From: a virus
Virus record (IMG/VR): IMGVR_UViG_3300032397_000021
Location: 1 to 48,738 of that record
Length of the DNA: 48,738 bases
Strand: one strand, 5' to 3'
Shown one piece after another: positions 26,256-34,672 of this stretch (within the stretch, counting starts at the first letter, position 1; each line of letters starts with the position of its first letter). The notes beneath the pieces were generated by a model. The model was given only the letters and a program-made list of their open reading frames with translations, was not told where the DNA came from and did no database searches. A program made the position numbers and the translations under genes.

Positions 26256-29200
26256 ATGGCTGTTGAGAGACTTCTCGCAAACCTTACCGAGTCTGCTGGC
26301 TGGCCCATAGACTGGGCCTGCGGAACCGAAGACAGAACGAACGCCATCGTTCATGACGATGGCGACTTCAGCTACATCAACTCGGAGACACAGGGTGCTG
26401 CGCAAGGGATAGGGTTTTACGACACTCAGTTTATCGGCGATGACGACCAGATAAACAGTGTCACGTTTGTGGTCGTCGCGAAGAATGAATACGCCGGGGA
26501 CACGGCGATTATTCGCGTCAAGTCGCATGCGCTCTATACGTCGACTCCGGACGCGCAAGAAGTCAAGGATGACTTCTACAACGAGTACCGGTTCACGTTT
26601 GCCGAACGTGCACCGAACGTTCCATGGACCAGGGGTTGGGTCAATCTTGCTTGGGCCGAATTGATTTCCGAGGCCGATGCCCATGTAAGGGTCACGCAGG
26701 TCTACGCGATTGTTGACTACGTTCCCTCGGTACCGAATGTTCAGGTCGAGGCCGGGGCGCAGATAGTTCACACGGTTAAGAATGTCTCTGCAGGCGCTGT
26801 CGTTCGCTTGCCTATCGAGTTGCCGCTTATGGGAGCGGGCGCCGGCTACTATGATCCATTAGACAAAGGGCACGGCGGAACTTTTGATTTGATTTATGCC
26901 GGCGCTTGGCTGTATGGATATCCGCCGACAAATGATTATGTCTACCTGATGACTCCGATTTCCGCCGGGGCGCAGCTTGCGATTTGCCCCCAGGTCAGAC
27001 GAGTCTTGACTGGAGAGATACTCGCCTGGAGTACTACCGTAAGCACAGTTACGTTGAGTGCCACAGTCGATCCGACGAAGTCAATTTTGTTCTTCGGGTT
27101 TCGAGAGGCGACTACCATACGGCAGTGCGACGCCGAAATTGGCGGAACGTTTGTTAGCCTGACTTCTCCAACGAATCAGATCGTATTCCATAAAGGGACG
27201 AGTGATCCCTATGTAATAGACGCACTCAGATGGTGGGTAATTGAATTTGCCGATGGGGTGTCAGTTGAGCATAAACTGTTGACTCTTCCGGGCGGAAGCT
27301 TAACGACACCTCAGACTGGATTTCTAAATTTAACCACTCCAGTCGCTAAGGGAAGAAGCTTCTGTCTCCTCAGTAACGATCCGACCGCTAGCACTCCAAC
27401 TGCCTGGAACAACGATGACTTTATCAAGGTGTTTCTATCTGGTTTGGTAGGAGTGGACTGGACAAATATAACCTGGGAGACCAACGGGACTAGTTCGACT
27501 TCTCATCATCTCCACGTCCAGATAGTACAATGTGACAATGGGTATGCTTCGGTCCAAGAGGGCGTCATCGCCCATACCAGCGGTTCTTCGGTTACTGCGA
27601 CCCTGTCGCCCACGATACCAAAAAATAGACTTGTCGCCTTCTTCACGTCCAAACAGGCTGGGTCGAGCACGACAGAAACCGCACTGCACAGTCGGACTTG
27701 CGTTCCCAATGCAGACATAGCTACTGGTCTGACTTTTCAGGCGCAGGCGATTGCCGGTGGCGGGCACAGCATCTACTGGTACGCGATTCAATTCCATGCC
27801 GCCACAGTACAGCACTACGATGTATCCTTTGGCGCTGCAGATCTCTACAAGACTGTAACGCTGACGACTCCGGTAGATGTTCGCTACGCATTGCCGATTG
27901 TCCACATCAGTGGACATCAGTTTTCTAATATGCGGGCTACATCTGCAACGTCTGTTGACTTTGCTCGTCACTTTACCGAGGTCGAATGGGGAACGGTAGT
28001 AGCCAACAAGGCGCAGACTATCGTAATTTCTCGTGGGGCGGTTACCGCCCTAACTACGGCATTGCTTCATCTTCAGGTTGTCGAATTCGTGCCTTATTCA
28101 GGCACCACGAAGAACGTCGATGCCGGCGCGCGCGTTCGGTATACAAAAACAGTCGCTGCCGGAGCCGGGATCCGCTGGGGGCCTGCCGCGACGTTAGTAG
28201 GAGCCGGGCTGCGTCATGGACCCACGGCGAAGACCGCGGGGGCTGCGGTCCGCTACGAGAAGACGGCGACAGCTGGTGCGGGCCTACGGCATGGACCCGC
28301 GGCTAAAAACGCCGGGGCGGGCGTAACGCTTTCCAAAACGTTGAATTGTGGCGCGAATCTCGCTGCGGTTTCTGCGACTGTCAATGTATCAGCTGGCGCC
28401 GGGTTACGTCACGGCCCCACGGCGATGGCTGCGGGTGCGGCTCTTGTCATCGCTTTGACGACGATTTCCGCAGGTGCTGGAGTACGTCAGGGTCCGACGG
28501 CTCTGTCGGCTGGCTCAGAACTCCAGAAGACCAACGTCCTTTCCGCATACACCGACACCTGGAGCTACTACTATTGCACCTCTGGGACTCCGACGGACTA
28601 CTACGCTGCCGCATTCTACGGCGCGAGCTACGACAAGTCGGCATGGTCCACGGGGCCCGGGATCTTCGCTTGGCCCGCAGATGGTCTTACGGGCCTTTCT
28701 GCCGCCACAGTGGGCACATCCAGTGGTCATCATGCCACGGGTACGGCTCCTCCGATCTACATCATCCAGGACATCTACATCCCGGACAAGACGAAGCTCG
28801 TCAGCCTGAAGTTCGAGGTCATCTACGATGATGGCTTCGTCTTCTGGGTCAATGGAACAGAACTCACTGGCTCCGGGATGCCGACTGCCGGCAGGCCGAC
28901 GACGATCAGCGGATCGGGTACGACCGGATTTTCTACGCTCACGATCTCCAGTAACGACGAGGGTGATGTCCACACCTACACGTTGACCGGCGCAATGCTC
29001 GACGCGTTCGTCACCGGGATGAATCGCATCGCTGGAATCTGCCTCGATTGCAATGCCACATCGACCGACATTGGGTTTGGTGTCAAGATTACCGCGACCC
29101 ACCTTGCGAGTTGGGCTCACAAGGATGTCTCGGCTGGGGCAAGAGTCCAGTTCACGACATCCGTCGCAGCCGGTGCGGAGTTGTCTGGCGTTACTCTCTT

Positions 29201-32200
29201 GGCCGGTGCGGGTCTCGTCCATGGGCCTGCGGCCAAAGATGCCGGGGCCATGCTCCAAAGCGCGAAGACCGTTACTGCCGGCGCGGCAGCTACGCTGTAC
29301 CGCACGCTCAATGCCGGGGCATCGCTCCCCGGAAAAGAAGTCGCTGCCGGTGCGGGATTGCGGATTCAGAAAGACGCGACGGCCGGCGCGGCACTCAAGA
29401 TACCCAAGTCGCTCGATGTTGGCGCGAGTGTCAAGACCGTAGGTGCCGCGCTGAGCATCATGTCGGATGACTTCTCGAGTCCGGCAGCTCCGAGCGACAT
29501 CGACACGAACAAGTGGCAGGAGTACGTTCAGTCGACTGCCGGCGCCGCATCCTATGGGCACGTCGACGACTCCGGAACGCAACGCGGCCGAATTCTCGGA
29601 GGCACCGGATCCGATCAGCACTGGATGCTCGCGAAGAACTGGACCGAGACGGACTACGATGCCTCGGTTCGCTGGAAGTACAACAGCACGACGTCCTACT
29701 ACGTGGCATTGTCGGTGCGTGTCGGAAAATCCGGAGACTCGACCGTCTCCGGAGTCAACAACATCTACCTCCAGATCAACCCCTCGAGTTCGTCGAACAA
29801 CGTAATTCTTCAGCGTCGTTACTGGACGACTTCGGCTCAAACCGTAGCAGTCGCCACAGGTAGTCTCGCGATTTCGGCGAACACCGAATACCGCTCGAGG
29901 ATTCGAGTCTCCGGGACGAACATCAAGGCCTGGATTTACAACGCGGCTGGAACCGCCGTCCTCACATTCGACAACGGCGGAGCCGGGTACGACATCTCCA
30001 CAACGAATCCATCTGGCCCTCCTGGATTCAAATTCTCGCATTCGAGCGAGACCTCGAGCGACTACTTCACCTTCTGGGATTTCCAGATCAACCGGATTTC
30101 TTCCACAAGCCAATTCGAGGTCTTCGCCGGAGCGACATGGTCCGGGACGGTTCTTCAGTATGCCGCCGGGGCGGCGCTTCTCGTCCCGTCGATTCAACGG
30201 AACGTCGCCGCAGGCGCCGCTATCAATACGTTGCCTGCTCAATATTGCCCACCCATGGTCTTCGGCATCACCGAGACCTTGGTGTCGGTGCACGTCGAGT
30301 ATCAGGCGGCAGCCGATCAGTACATCGAGTACGGGCCCAGCGAGGCCGAGATCGCGAAGTACACGACTTCGACCCAGACGAACGTCACCCTGGTTACACA
30401 GAATATCCCCAACGGCGAGGGCGACTTCTCCGCTGGCGGAACTGTGTGGTACCGCGTGCGTGCTCGAGCGACCGGGTCCGGATCTTACGGGATCGGATTC
30501 CACCACTTCACGCAGCTCGCACGATCCGGCAGCGACTCTACTCCTTGGAAATGGATTCACGTTTCGGATTCGCGTGGGGAAACGTCGAATACAATTTCCC
30601 CCAAGTTCACCGATGTGATCCAGCAGATTTTCCCGGGTGCAGGATCCGATGAATTTTTGCTGTGCACTGGCGACCTCTACAATCCGGCAAGCGATAGCGC
30701 ATCTGGCATCACGACCTCGACACGCGCATGGCGCTCGGGGGCTACCGGGTGGGGGCAATACGGAGAAAAGGGAGCAAATCTCCAGCTAAAGCATACTTTC
30801 GGGAATCACGAACTCGACTCCGATACTGCGAAAGCGGACGCACGAAAGGTGCGATTGTTGCTCGGTCCATGCGCTTCCTTGGCGGGGCAACAGACGGATG
30901 GCGTAGACTCGAGCTGGAAAGAGCGCTACTACTATTTCACGTGGGGCGGAGCGGTCTTCTTCGTCCTCGACTCCTATGCCTATGGGCTCGCCAGTCAGTA
31001 CCGGATGAGCCCGGCTCAGTGCACATGGCTGACTGCGGCAATGGAGCGGTTCAAGGAGTATCGCTGGAAGTTCATCTGTCTCCATAAGTTTGTCGATCAG
31101 GATGACCCTAACCACGGAGACAACATCACCTCTCCGAGCGGCGCGGCGGCAAACCAAACTTTCCTCTTCAACCTGATCAAAAAGTATGGCGTTCAGATCG
31201 TCTTTAATGGCCATTACCATGGATGGTACATCCGCCAAAGAAACTCGAAGGAATGGTACGTCACTACGAACTTCGAGAACAGCGATGGAACGACTTCTGG
31301 CGGGTTTAACGGAGATGTAAACGATAAGCGTTACGTGCGCGTGCGCATGGGGCTCGGGTGGAACGGGTCAAGTTACGATGTCAATCCGAAGAAACTCACG
31401 CTCGAAATCACGAAGATCGACGGGACGATCACGGCCCGTACGGTAGTCAACACCTCGGACTCTCCATGGACCTGGGGCGAGAAGATCGTTACTTGCGGAG
31501 TCGCGGTCAAGTCGCTCCGGATCATCGCGGCTGGCGCCGACATCCTTGTCGGAACGACGGTCGATGTCGCTGCCGGCGTGGGAGTCCGGTGGAGCAGGAC
31601 CCCCATCGCTTCGGGAGTTGGTTTGCAGCTACCGAAGAACGTGTCCTCCGGCGCTGGGCTCCGCCACGGGCCTACGCCTATCGATGCTGGGACTATCCTT
31701 CGCCGAACCGTCCCAGTATCTGCCGGCGCGGGGATTGTCCATGGGCCTACAGCCAAGGCCGCAGGGGCAATGCTGCAGCAAACCCCTTCGGCGTTGACCG
31801 CAGGAGCCGCCGCAACGCTCTATAAGCTTGTGTCGGCTGGAGCAAACGTTTCTCAACCGGGATCGATCTCGGTTACTGCCGGAGTCGGGGTGCGCTGGAC
31901 CGTGGCCCCTGAGGCGGGAGCCGGGATCCGCAAGGGACTCGTGACTGCCGGGTTGCCATGGGTCGAGGTGGGCACGAACGCGCTTCCAGCCGGGATCTAT
32001 TCCCATACGACCCTGTCGTACCAGGGCAAACTCTGGCAGATCGGCGGCTCGGACGGCACGACGATCTCGAAGAAGGTCTACTGGTCCTCGGATTTCGGCG
32101 CAACATGGACCGAGGCGGGGACGAATGCCCTACTCGAGGCGACCTACAGCCATGCGAGTGTCGTATACGACGGCCGAATGTGGGTCTTCGGCGGCACCAC

Positions 32201-33713
32201 TCCAACCGGGATGTCGAGAAAGGCTTCGTGGTCCATCGATGGCGCGACATGGACCGAGGCGGGGACGAACCAACTGCCGTCGCTATGGGATCGCGGAGTC
32301 GCACTCTCCCACGACGGGTGGATATGGCTCATAGGTGGGTATAGCTCTCAACGGAAGCAAGTCTGGCGCTCTCAGGACTGCATCACGTGGTCTCAGATCG
32401 GGACCGACGTCCTCCCGATCAATGTCTATCACCATGCCGGATGCGTCCACGATGGAAAGATGTGGATTTCTGGTGGCGCTGATCCGAGTTCGGGACTGAG
32501 GCACAAGAAAGTTTTCTGGTCGACCGCCGGTTCGACATGGACCGAGGCGGGAACTGATGCCCTGCCGATAGCTAATTTCGAACACAAAATGATTTCTACC
32601 GATGGTCAGATGTGGATCATCGGAGGAAGCACACAGGGCGGGATCATCACCCGGGCGATTCTTTCGAGTGTCGACGGCGCGGCATGGATTGAGATCGGAG
32701 TCAATGGTCTCCCCGAGCAGCGGTACGAGCATAGTGCGCTCGTATTCCGTGACCGCATGGTCGTCACCGGCGGAATCTACACCGTCGACAAGCGTACAGT
32801 CTTCTCAGCGCCGGCTGTCTCGGGGCTCTCTGCGGGCGCGGCTCTTGTCCACGGACCCGCGGCCCTGACCGCTGGCGTCGCGGTGCGCCAGACACCCTCG
32901 GCGATCTCCTGCGGCGCGGGGCTCCACCACGGGCCCGCGGCGAAGGTCGCAGGCGCAGGGATCCGCTGGGGACCTGCGGCGACGACCGCCGGAGCCGGGC
33001 TCCGTCACGGTCCGACAGCGCTTGACGCCGGAGCGGTACTCCAGCGTACACTTCTGGTCTCGACTGGCGCAGGGCTCCTCCATGGCCCTGCGGCTGAGGC
33101 TGCAGGCGCCGGCCTCCGCCACGGGCCCACGGCTATCGATGCCGGAGCGGTGTTGCGCCGTACGGTGCCGATAGCTGCCGGAGCCGGGCTCCAGGCGATC
33201 ACTATCATGGCCGGGGCATCTCTGCAGCAGACCCCTGCGGCTCTGACTGCCGGATCTGGCCTCCGCCACGGGCCTGCGGCTCTGACTGCCGGAGTGGGGG
33301 TTCAGCGCGGTAAGGACGCGCTCGCAGGGGCTGGGGTGAGGCTCGGGGTCCTCCTCGACGCCGGCGCCGGCCTTCATCACGGGCCTGCGGCCAAGATTGC
33401 CGGGGCCGCCATCAGGATCTCTCGGACACCGATCGCCGCCGGGGCTCACATTGTGGGGGGCGTCTCGGTCTCTGTCGGCTCGGGACTGCGTCATGGTCCT
33501 GCGTCCCTGACTGCCGGCGTCGCTGTGCGGCAGACACCGCCAGCCCTGGACGCGGGAGCGCTCCCGACGTGCTATAGGACGGTCTTCGCCGGGGCGTCGA
33601 TTCTGACCGCGGCAGAAACCGTCAAGACTTGGACTTTTATTTCTCGCGTGGTTCCATACCGCCACTGGGACTCGAGGATCGCGGAATCCGACTGGAATTC
33701 GAGGACTGGTTGA
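26256..33713 (+). CDS. Giant mosaic tail protein with AGA repeats
   Basis: 2485 residues, the largest gene. Order: N-terminal domain (1-160); four tandem ~90-residue beta domains (about 240-611), each closing on a strand like WWVIEF or LQVVEF; AGA repeats (622-756); a beta domain resembling a sugar-binding jelly roll (760-950); repeats (958-1070); a ConA-like domain (1072-1285); a fibronectin-like domain (1330-1420); a calcineurin-type metallophosphoesterase (1430-1725) with D1438, GD 1472-1473, GNHE 1516-1519, H1610 and GHYH 1652-1655; repeats (1756-1898); a six-bladed Kelch-like propeller (1900-2187), units opening WTEAGTNALP; and ~20 more repeats to 2455. Likely a host-surface adhesin that can remove phosphate groups. 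No homologous architecture is known to me. Confidence 0.75.
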   Translation: MAVERLLANLTESAGWPIDWACGTEDRTNAIVHDDGDFSYINSETQGAAQGIGFYDTQFIGDDDQINSVTFVVVAKNEYAGDTAIIRVKSHALYTSTPDAQEVKDDFYNEYRFTFAERAPNVPWTRGWVNLAWAELISEADAHVRVTQVYAIVDYVPSVPNVQVEAGAQIVHTVKNVSAGAVVRLPIELPLMGAGAGYYDPLDKGHGGTFDLIYAGAWLYGYPPTNDYVYLMTPISAGAQLAICPQVRRVLTGEILAWSTTVSTVTLSATVDPTKSILFFGFREATTIRQCDAEIGGTFVSLTSPTNQIVFHKGTSDPYVIDALRWWVIEFADGVSVEHKLLTLPGGSLTTPQTGFLNLTTPVAKGRSFCLLSNDPTASTPTAWNNDDFIKVFLSGLVGVDWTNITWETNGTSSTSHHLHVQIVQCDNGYASVQEGVIAHTSGSSVTATLSPTIPKNRLVAFFTSKQAGSSTTETALHSRTCVPNADIATGLTFQAQAIAGGGHSIYWYAIQFHAATVQHYDVSFGAADLYKTVTLTTPVDVRYALPIVHISGHQFSNMRATSATSVDFARHFTEVEWGTVVANKAQTIVISRGAVTALTTALLHLQVVEFVPYSGTTKNVDAGARVRYTKTVAAGAGIRWGPAATLVGAGLRHGPTAKTAGAAVRYEKTATAGAGLRHGPAAKNAGAGVTLSKTLNCGANLAAVSATVNVSAGAGLRHGPTAMAAGAALVIALTTISAGAGVRQGPTALSAGSELQKTNVLSAYTDTWSYYYCTSGTPTDYYAAAFYGASYDKSAWSTGPGIFAWPADGLTGLSAATVGTSSGHHATGTAPPIYIIQDIYIPDKTKLVSLKFEVIYDDGFVFWVNGTELTGSGMPTAGRPTTISGSGTTGFSTLTISSNDEGDVHTYTLTGAMLDAFVTGMNRIAGICLDCNATSTDIGFGVKITATHLASWAHKDVSAGARVQFTTSVAAGAELSGVTLLAGAGLVHGPAAKDAGAMLQSAKTVTAGAAATLYRTLNAGASLPGKEVAAGAGLRIQKDATAGAALKIPKSLDVGASVKTVGAALSIMSDDFSSPAAPSDIDTNKWQEYVQSTAGAASYGHVDDSGTQRGRILGGTGSDQHWMLAKNWTETDYDASVRWKYNSTTSYYVALSVRVGKSGDSTVSGVNNIYLQINPSSSSNNVILQRRYWTTSAQTVAVATGSLAISANTEYRSRIRVSGTNIKAWIYNAAGTAVLTFDNGGAGYDISTTNPSGPPGFKFSHSSETSSDYFTFWDFQINRISSTSQFEVFAGATWSGTVLQYAAGAALLVPSIQRNVAAGAAINTLPAQYCPPMVFGITETLVSVHVEYQAAADQYIEYGPSEAEIAKYTTSTQTNVTLVTQNIPNGEGDFSAGGTVWYRVRARATGSGSYGIGFHHFTQLARSGSDSTPWKWIHVSDSRGETSNTISPKFTDVIQQIFPGAGSDEFLLCTGDLYNPASDSASGITTSTRAWRSGATGWGQYGEKGANLQLKHTFGNHELDSDTAKADARKVRLLLGPCASLAGQQTDGVDSSWKERYYYFTWGGAVFFVLDSYAYGLASQYRMSPAQCTWLTAAMERFKEYRWKFICLHKFVDQDDPNHGDNITSPSGAAANQTFLFNLIKKYGVQIVFNGHYHGWYIRQRNSKEWYVTTNFENSDGTTSGGFNGDVNDKRYVRVRMGLGWNGSSYDVNPKKLTLEITKIDGTITARTVVNTSDSPWTWGEKIVTCGVAVKSLRIIAAGADILVGTTVDVAAGVGVRWSRTPIASGVGLQLPKNVSSGAGLRHGPTPIDAGTILRRTVPVSAGAGIVHGPTAKAAGAMLQQTPSALTAGAAATLYKLVSAGANVSQPGSISVTAGVGVRWTVAPEAGAGIRKGLVTAGLPWVEVGTNALPAGIYSHTTLSYQGKLWQIGGSDGTTISKKVYWSSDFGATWTEAGTNALLEATYSHASVVYDGRMWVFGGTTPTGMSRKASWSIDGATWTEAGTNQLPSLWDRGVALSHDGWIWLIGGYSSQRKQVWRSQDCITWSQIGTDVLPINVYHHAGCVHDGKMWISGGADPSSGLRHKKVFWSTAGSTWTEAGTDALPIANFEHKMISTDGQMWIIGGSTQGGIITRAILSSVDGAAWIEIGVNGLPEQRYEHSALVFRDRMVVTGGIYTVDKRTVFSAPAVSGLSAGAALVHGPAALTAGVAVRQTPSAISCGAGLHHGPAAKVAGAGIRWGPAATTAGAGLRHGPTALDAGAVLQRTLLVSTGAGLLHGPAAEAAGAGLRHGPTAIDAGAVLRRTVPIAAGAGLQAITIMAGASLQQTPAALTAGSGLRHGPAALTAGVGVQRGKDALAGAGVRLGVLLDAGAGLHHGPAAKIAGAAIRISRTPIAAGAHIVGGVSVSVGSGLRHGPASLTAGVAVRQTPPALDAGALPTCYRTVFAGASILTAAETVKTWTFISRVVPYRHWDSRIAESDWNSRTG
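28122..28520 (+). repeat. AGA repeat block 1 (coding)
   Basis: About eleven 12-13-residue units encoded in residues 622-756 of the mosaic protein. Consensus by eye: x-x-A-G-A-G-[LIV]-R-H-G-P-T-A, alternating with a shorter form ending in a charged x-x-K-T. At the DNA level, many units share long stretches, such as GCGGGCCTACGGCATGGACC and close variants. Confidence 0.8.
32821..33620 (+). repeat. AGA repeat block, C-terminal (coding)
   Basis: About twenty units in tandem (residues 2190-2455) with the same consensus as the earlier blocks. Units of type AGAGLRHGPAA and AGAVLQRT alternate irregularly. The DNA repeat GGGCTCCGTCACGG and its variants recur, so this is a likely site of unequal recombination. 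Confidence 0.8.
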
Positions 33714-33801
33714 CGAGTGGCTCCTAGTGGGGTATCCTTCACGCGGCGGCCAAAATAGTCGCCACGGAGCCCTGGGCCGCATCCCGGGAAGGAAGGACCC
33801 A

Positions 33802-34206
33802 ATGGAAGAGTACACAATCGGAATCGACGGTGCGTTGCCCCTTAGTTTCCAGGGCAACCTGATTGCCGACGCGACATCGTGCCTGAATTCGCACGAGTCC
33901 ACGCGTTGGCACGAGATCAGGATTTACAAGAGCAAGAGCGGATCGCTGGTAGGGGAAATTGTTTTTGACACTAAATGGGAACACGAGGCGTCGCGGTCGT
34001 GGGCCAAGGTTTTTGGGGAGCATAAGGGGGCAGAACTGGCTGCGTGGTTTCGAGCGCACGATCCGACGGAGGACTGCTTCGGATTCCCTGCCGGGGAGGT
34101 CTATCGGGAGAAGCAGGCGCGACTCCAACGGGATCTACGGATGCGCTACGCGAAGGCTGTCGGAGAGGCTCTCTTGAAGAGCGGACTCACGGAGCGGGTG
34201 GAGTGA
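33802..34206 (+). CDS. Unknown small protein
   Basis: 134 residues from ATG 33802, with GGAAGGAAGG upstream. The segment HEIRIYKSKSGSLVGEIVFDT resembles the strands of small phage beta-hairpin domains. The C-terminal half is helical and charged. It follows the mosaic gene after 88 bases that contain an inverted repeat GGCTCC/GGAGCC (33719-33772). It converges with the minus-strand gene, overlapping it by 20 bases. Possibly the last late gene. Function not recognised. Confidence 0.55.
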   Translation: MEEYTIGIDGALPLSFQGNLIADATSCLNSHESTRWHEIRIYKSKSGSLVGEIVFDTKWEHEASRSWAKVFGEHKGAELAAWFRAHDPTEDCFGFPAGEVYREKQARLQRDLRMRYAKAVGEALLKSGLTERVE

Positions 34207-34423
34207 GGCGGCGGAGGATTGCTCGCGCGGCCGCGAGAATCTCGGCGAGCCCGGATAGGACGCCAGCCGCGAATGTGCAGGTGAGGGTAGCGTAGATTCC
34301 GGGCCACATGAGAGGCCAGAAGACCGTGCCATCGCGATTCATTCCATTTTCGATACAAACACAACCAAAGACGAAGATTCCGACACCGAAGATGCACGCT
34401 GCGCAATGGAGAGCCGCTACCAT
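34187..34423 (-). CDS. Small two-helix membrane protein
   Basis: 78 residues, the only minus-strand gene I support. ATG at 34423 is preceded by TTGGAGAAATTCC. Two hydrophobic segments (CAACIFGVGIFVFGCVCIE and WPGIYATLTCTFAAGVLSG) flank a short polar loop. It diverges from the regulator/integrase operon, with 57 bases between starts, a place typical for lysogenic functions such as superinfection exclusion; a holin is also possible. Expression from the prophage is an inference from orientation only. Confidence 0.6.
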   Translation of the reverse strand: MVAALHCAACIFGVGIFVFGCVCIENGMNRDGTVFWPLMWPGIYATLTCTFAAGVLSGLAEILAAARAILRRLTPPAP

Positions 34424-34444
34424 GGAATTTCTCCAAAAAGGTTC

Positions 34445-34473
34445 TTGACGCCTATGAAGACCATATGTAGACT
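34445..34473 (+). promoter_or_regulatory. Putative sigma-70 promoter
   Basis: TTGACG (34445-34450), a 17-base spacer and TAGACT (34468-34473) lie just upstream of the regulator gene. The predicted start falls at or within one base of ATG 34481, so the mRNA could be leaderless. The match in the -10 is 4 of 6. Confidence 0.4.
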
Positions 34474-34480
34474 ACGGGCC

Positions 34481-34672
34481 ATGGCTCCGACGAACAAGAG
34501 AAAACTCACCAATTTGGCTCTCTCTCCTCAAGCACGATTCGTCCTCGAGGCAATCGCAACGCAGCGCACGGCAGAACGCGGCGGCAAGCCGGCCAGCATG
34601 ACGGCCGTGATGGAGGACGCCCTCCTGGCCTTCGCCGTCCAGCTCGGGGTCCGGGTGAGGAGGAGCGCATGA
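34481..34672 (+). CDS. Ribbon-helix-helix-like regulator
   Basis: 63 residues from ATG 34481. The core KLTNLALSPQARFVLEAIA, followed by a loop and MTAVMEDALLAFAVQLGV, matches the strand-helix-helix pattern of Arc/CopG-type dimers that bind DNA through a beta ribbon. It diverges from the membrane gene and overlaps the integrase start (ATGA), so it may repress the shared promoter region and control integrase. A longer form from ATG 34454 is possible. Confidence 0.6.
   Translation: MAPTNKRKLTNLALSPQARFVLEAIATQRTAERGGKPASMTAVMEDALLAFAVQLGVRVRRSA

Noticed and set aside
28515-30758. Long minus-strand frame (747 codons) antisense to the mosaic gene
   Set aside because: It is the mirror of a repetitive GC-rich gene. 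The translation is Arg/Gly/Ser-rich without domains, and there is no ribosome site.
32821-33620. Possible CRISPR-like array, from regular repeats
   Set aside because: The repeats lie within one continuous coding frame, unit length is a multiple of three, and there are no unique spacers of constant length.
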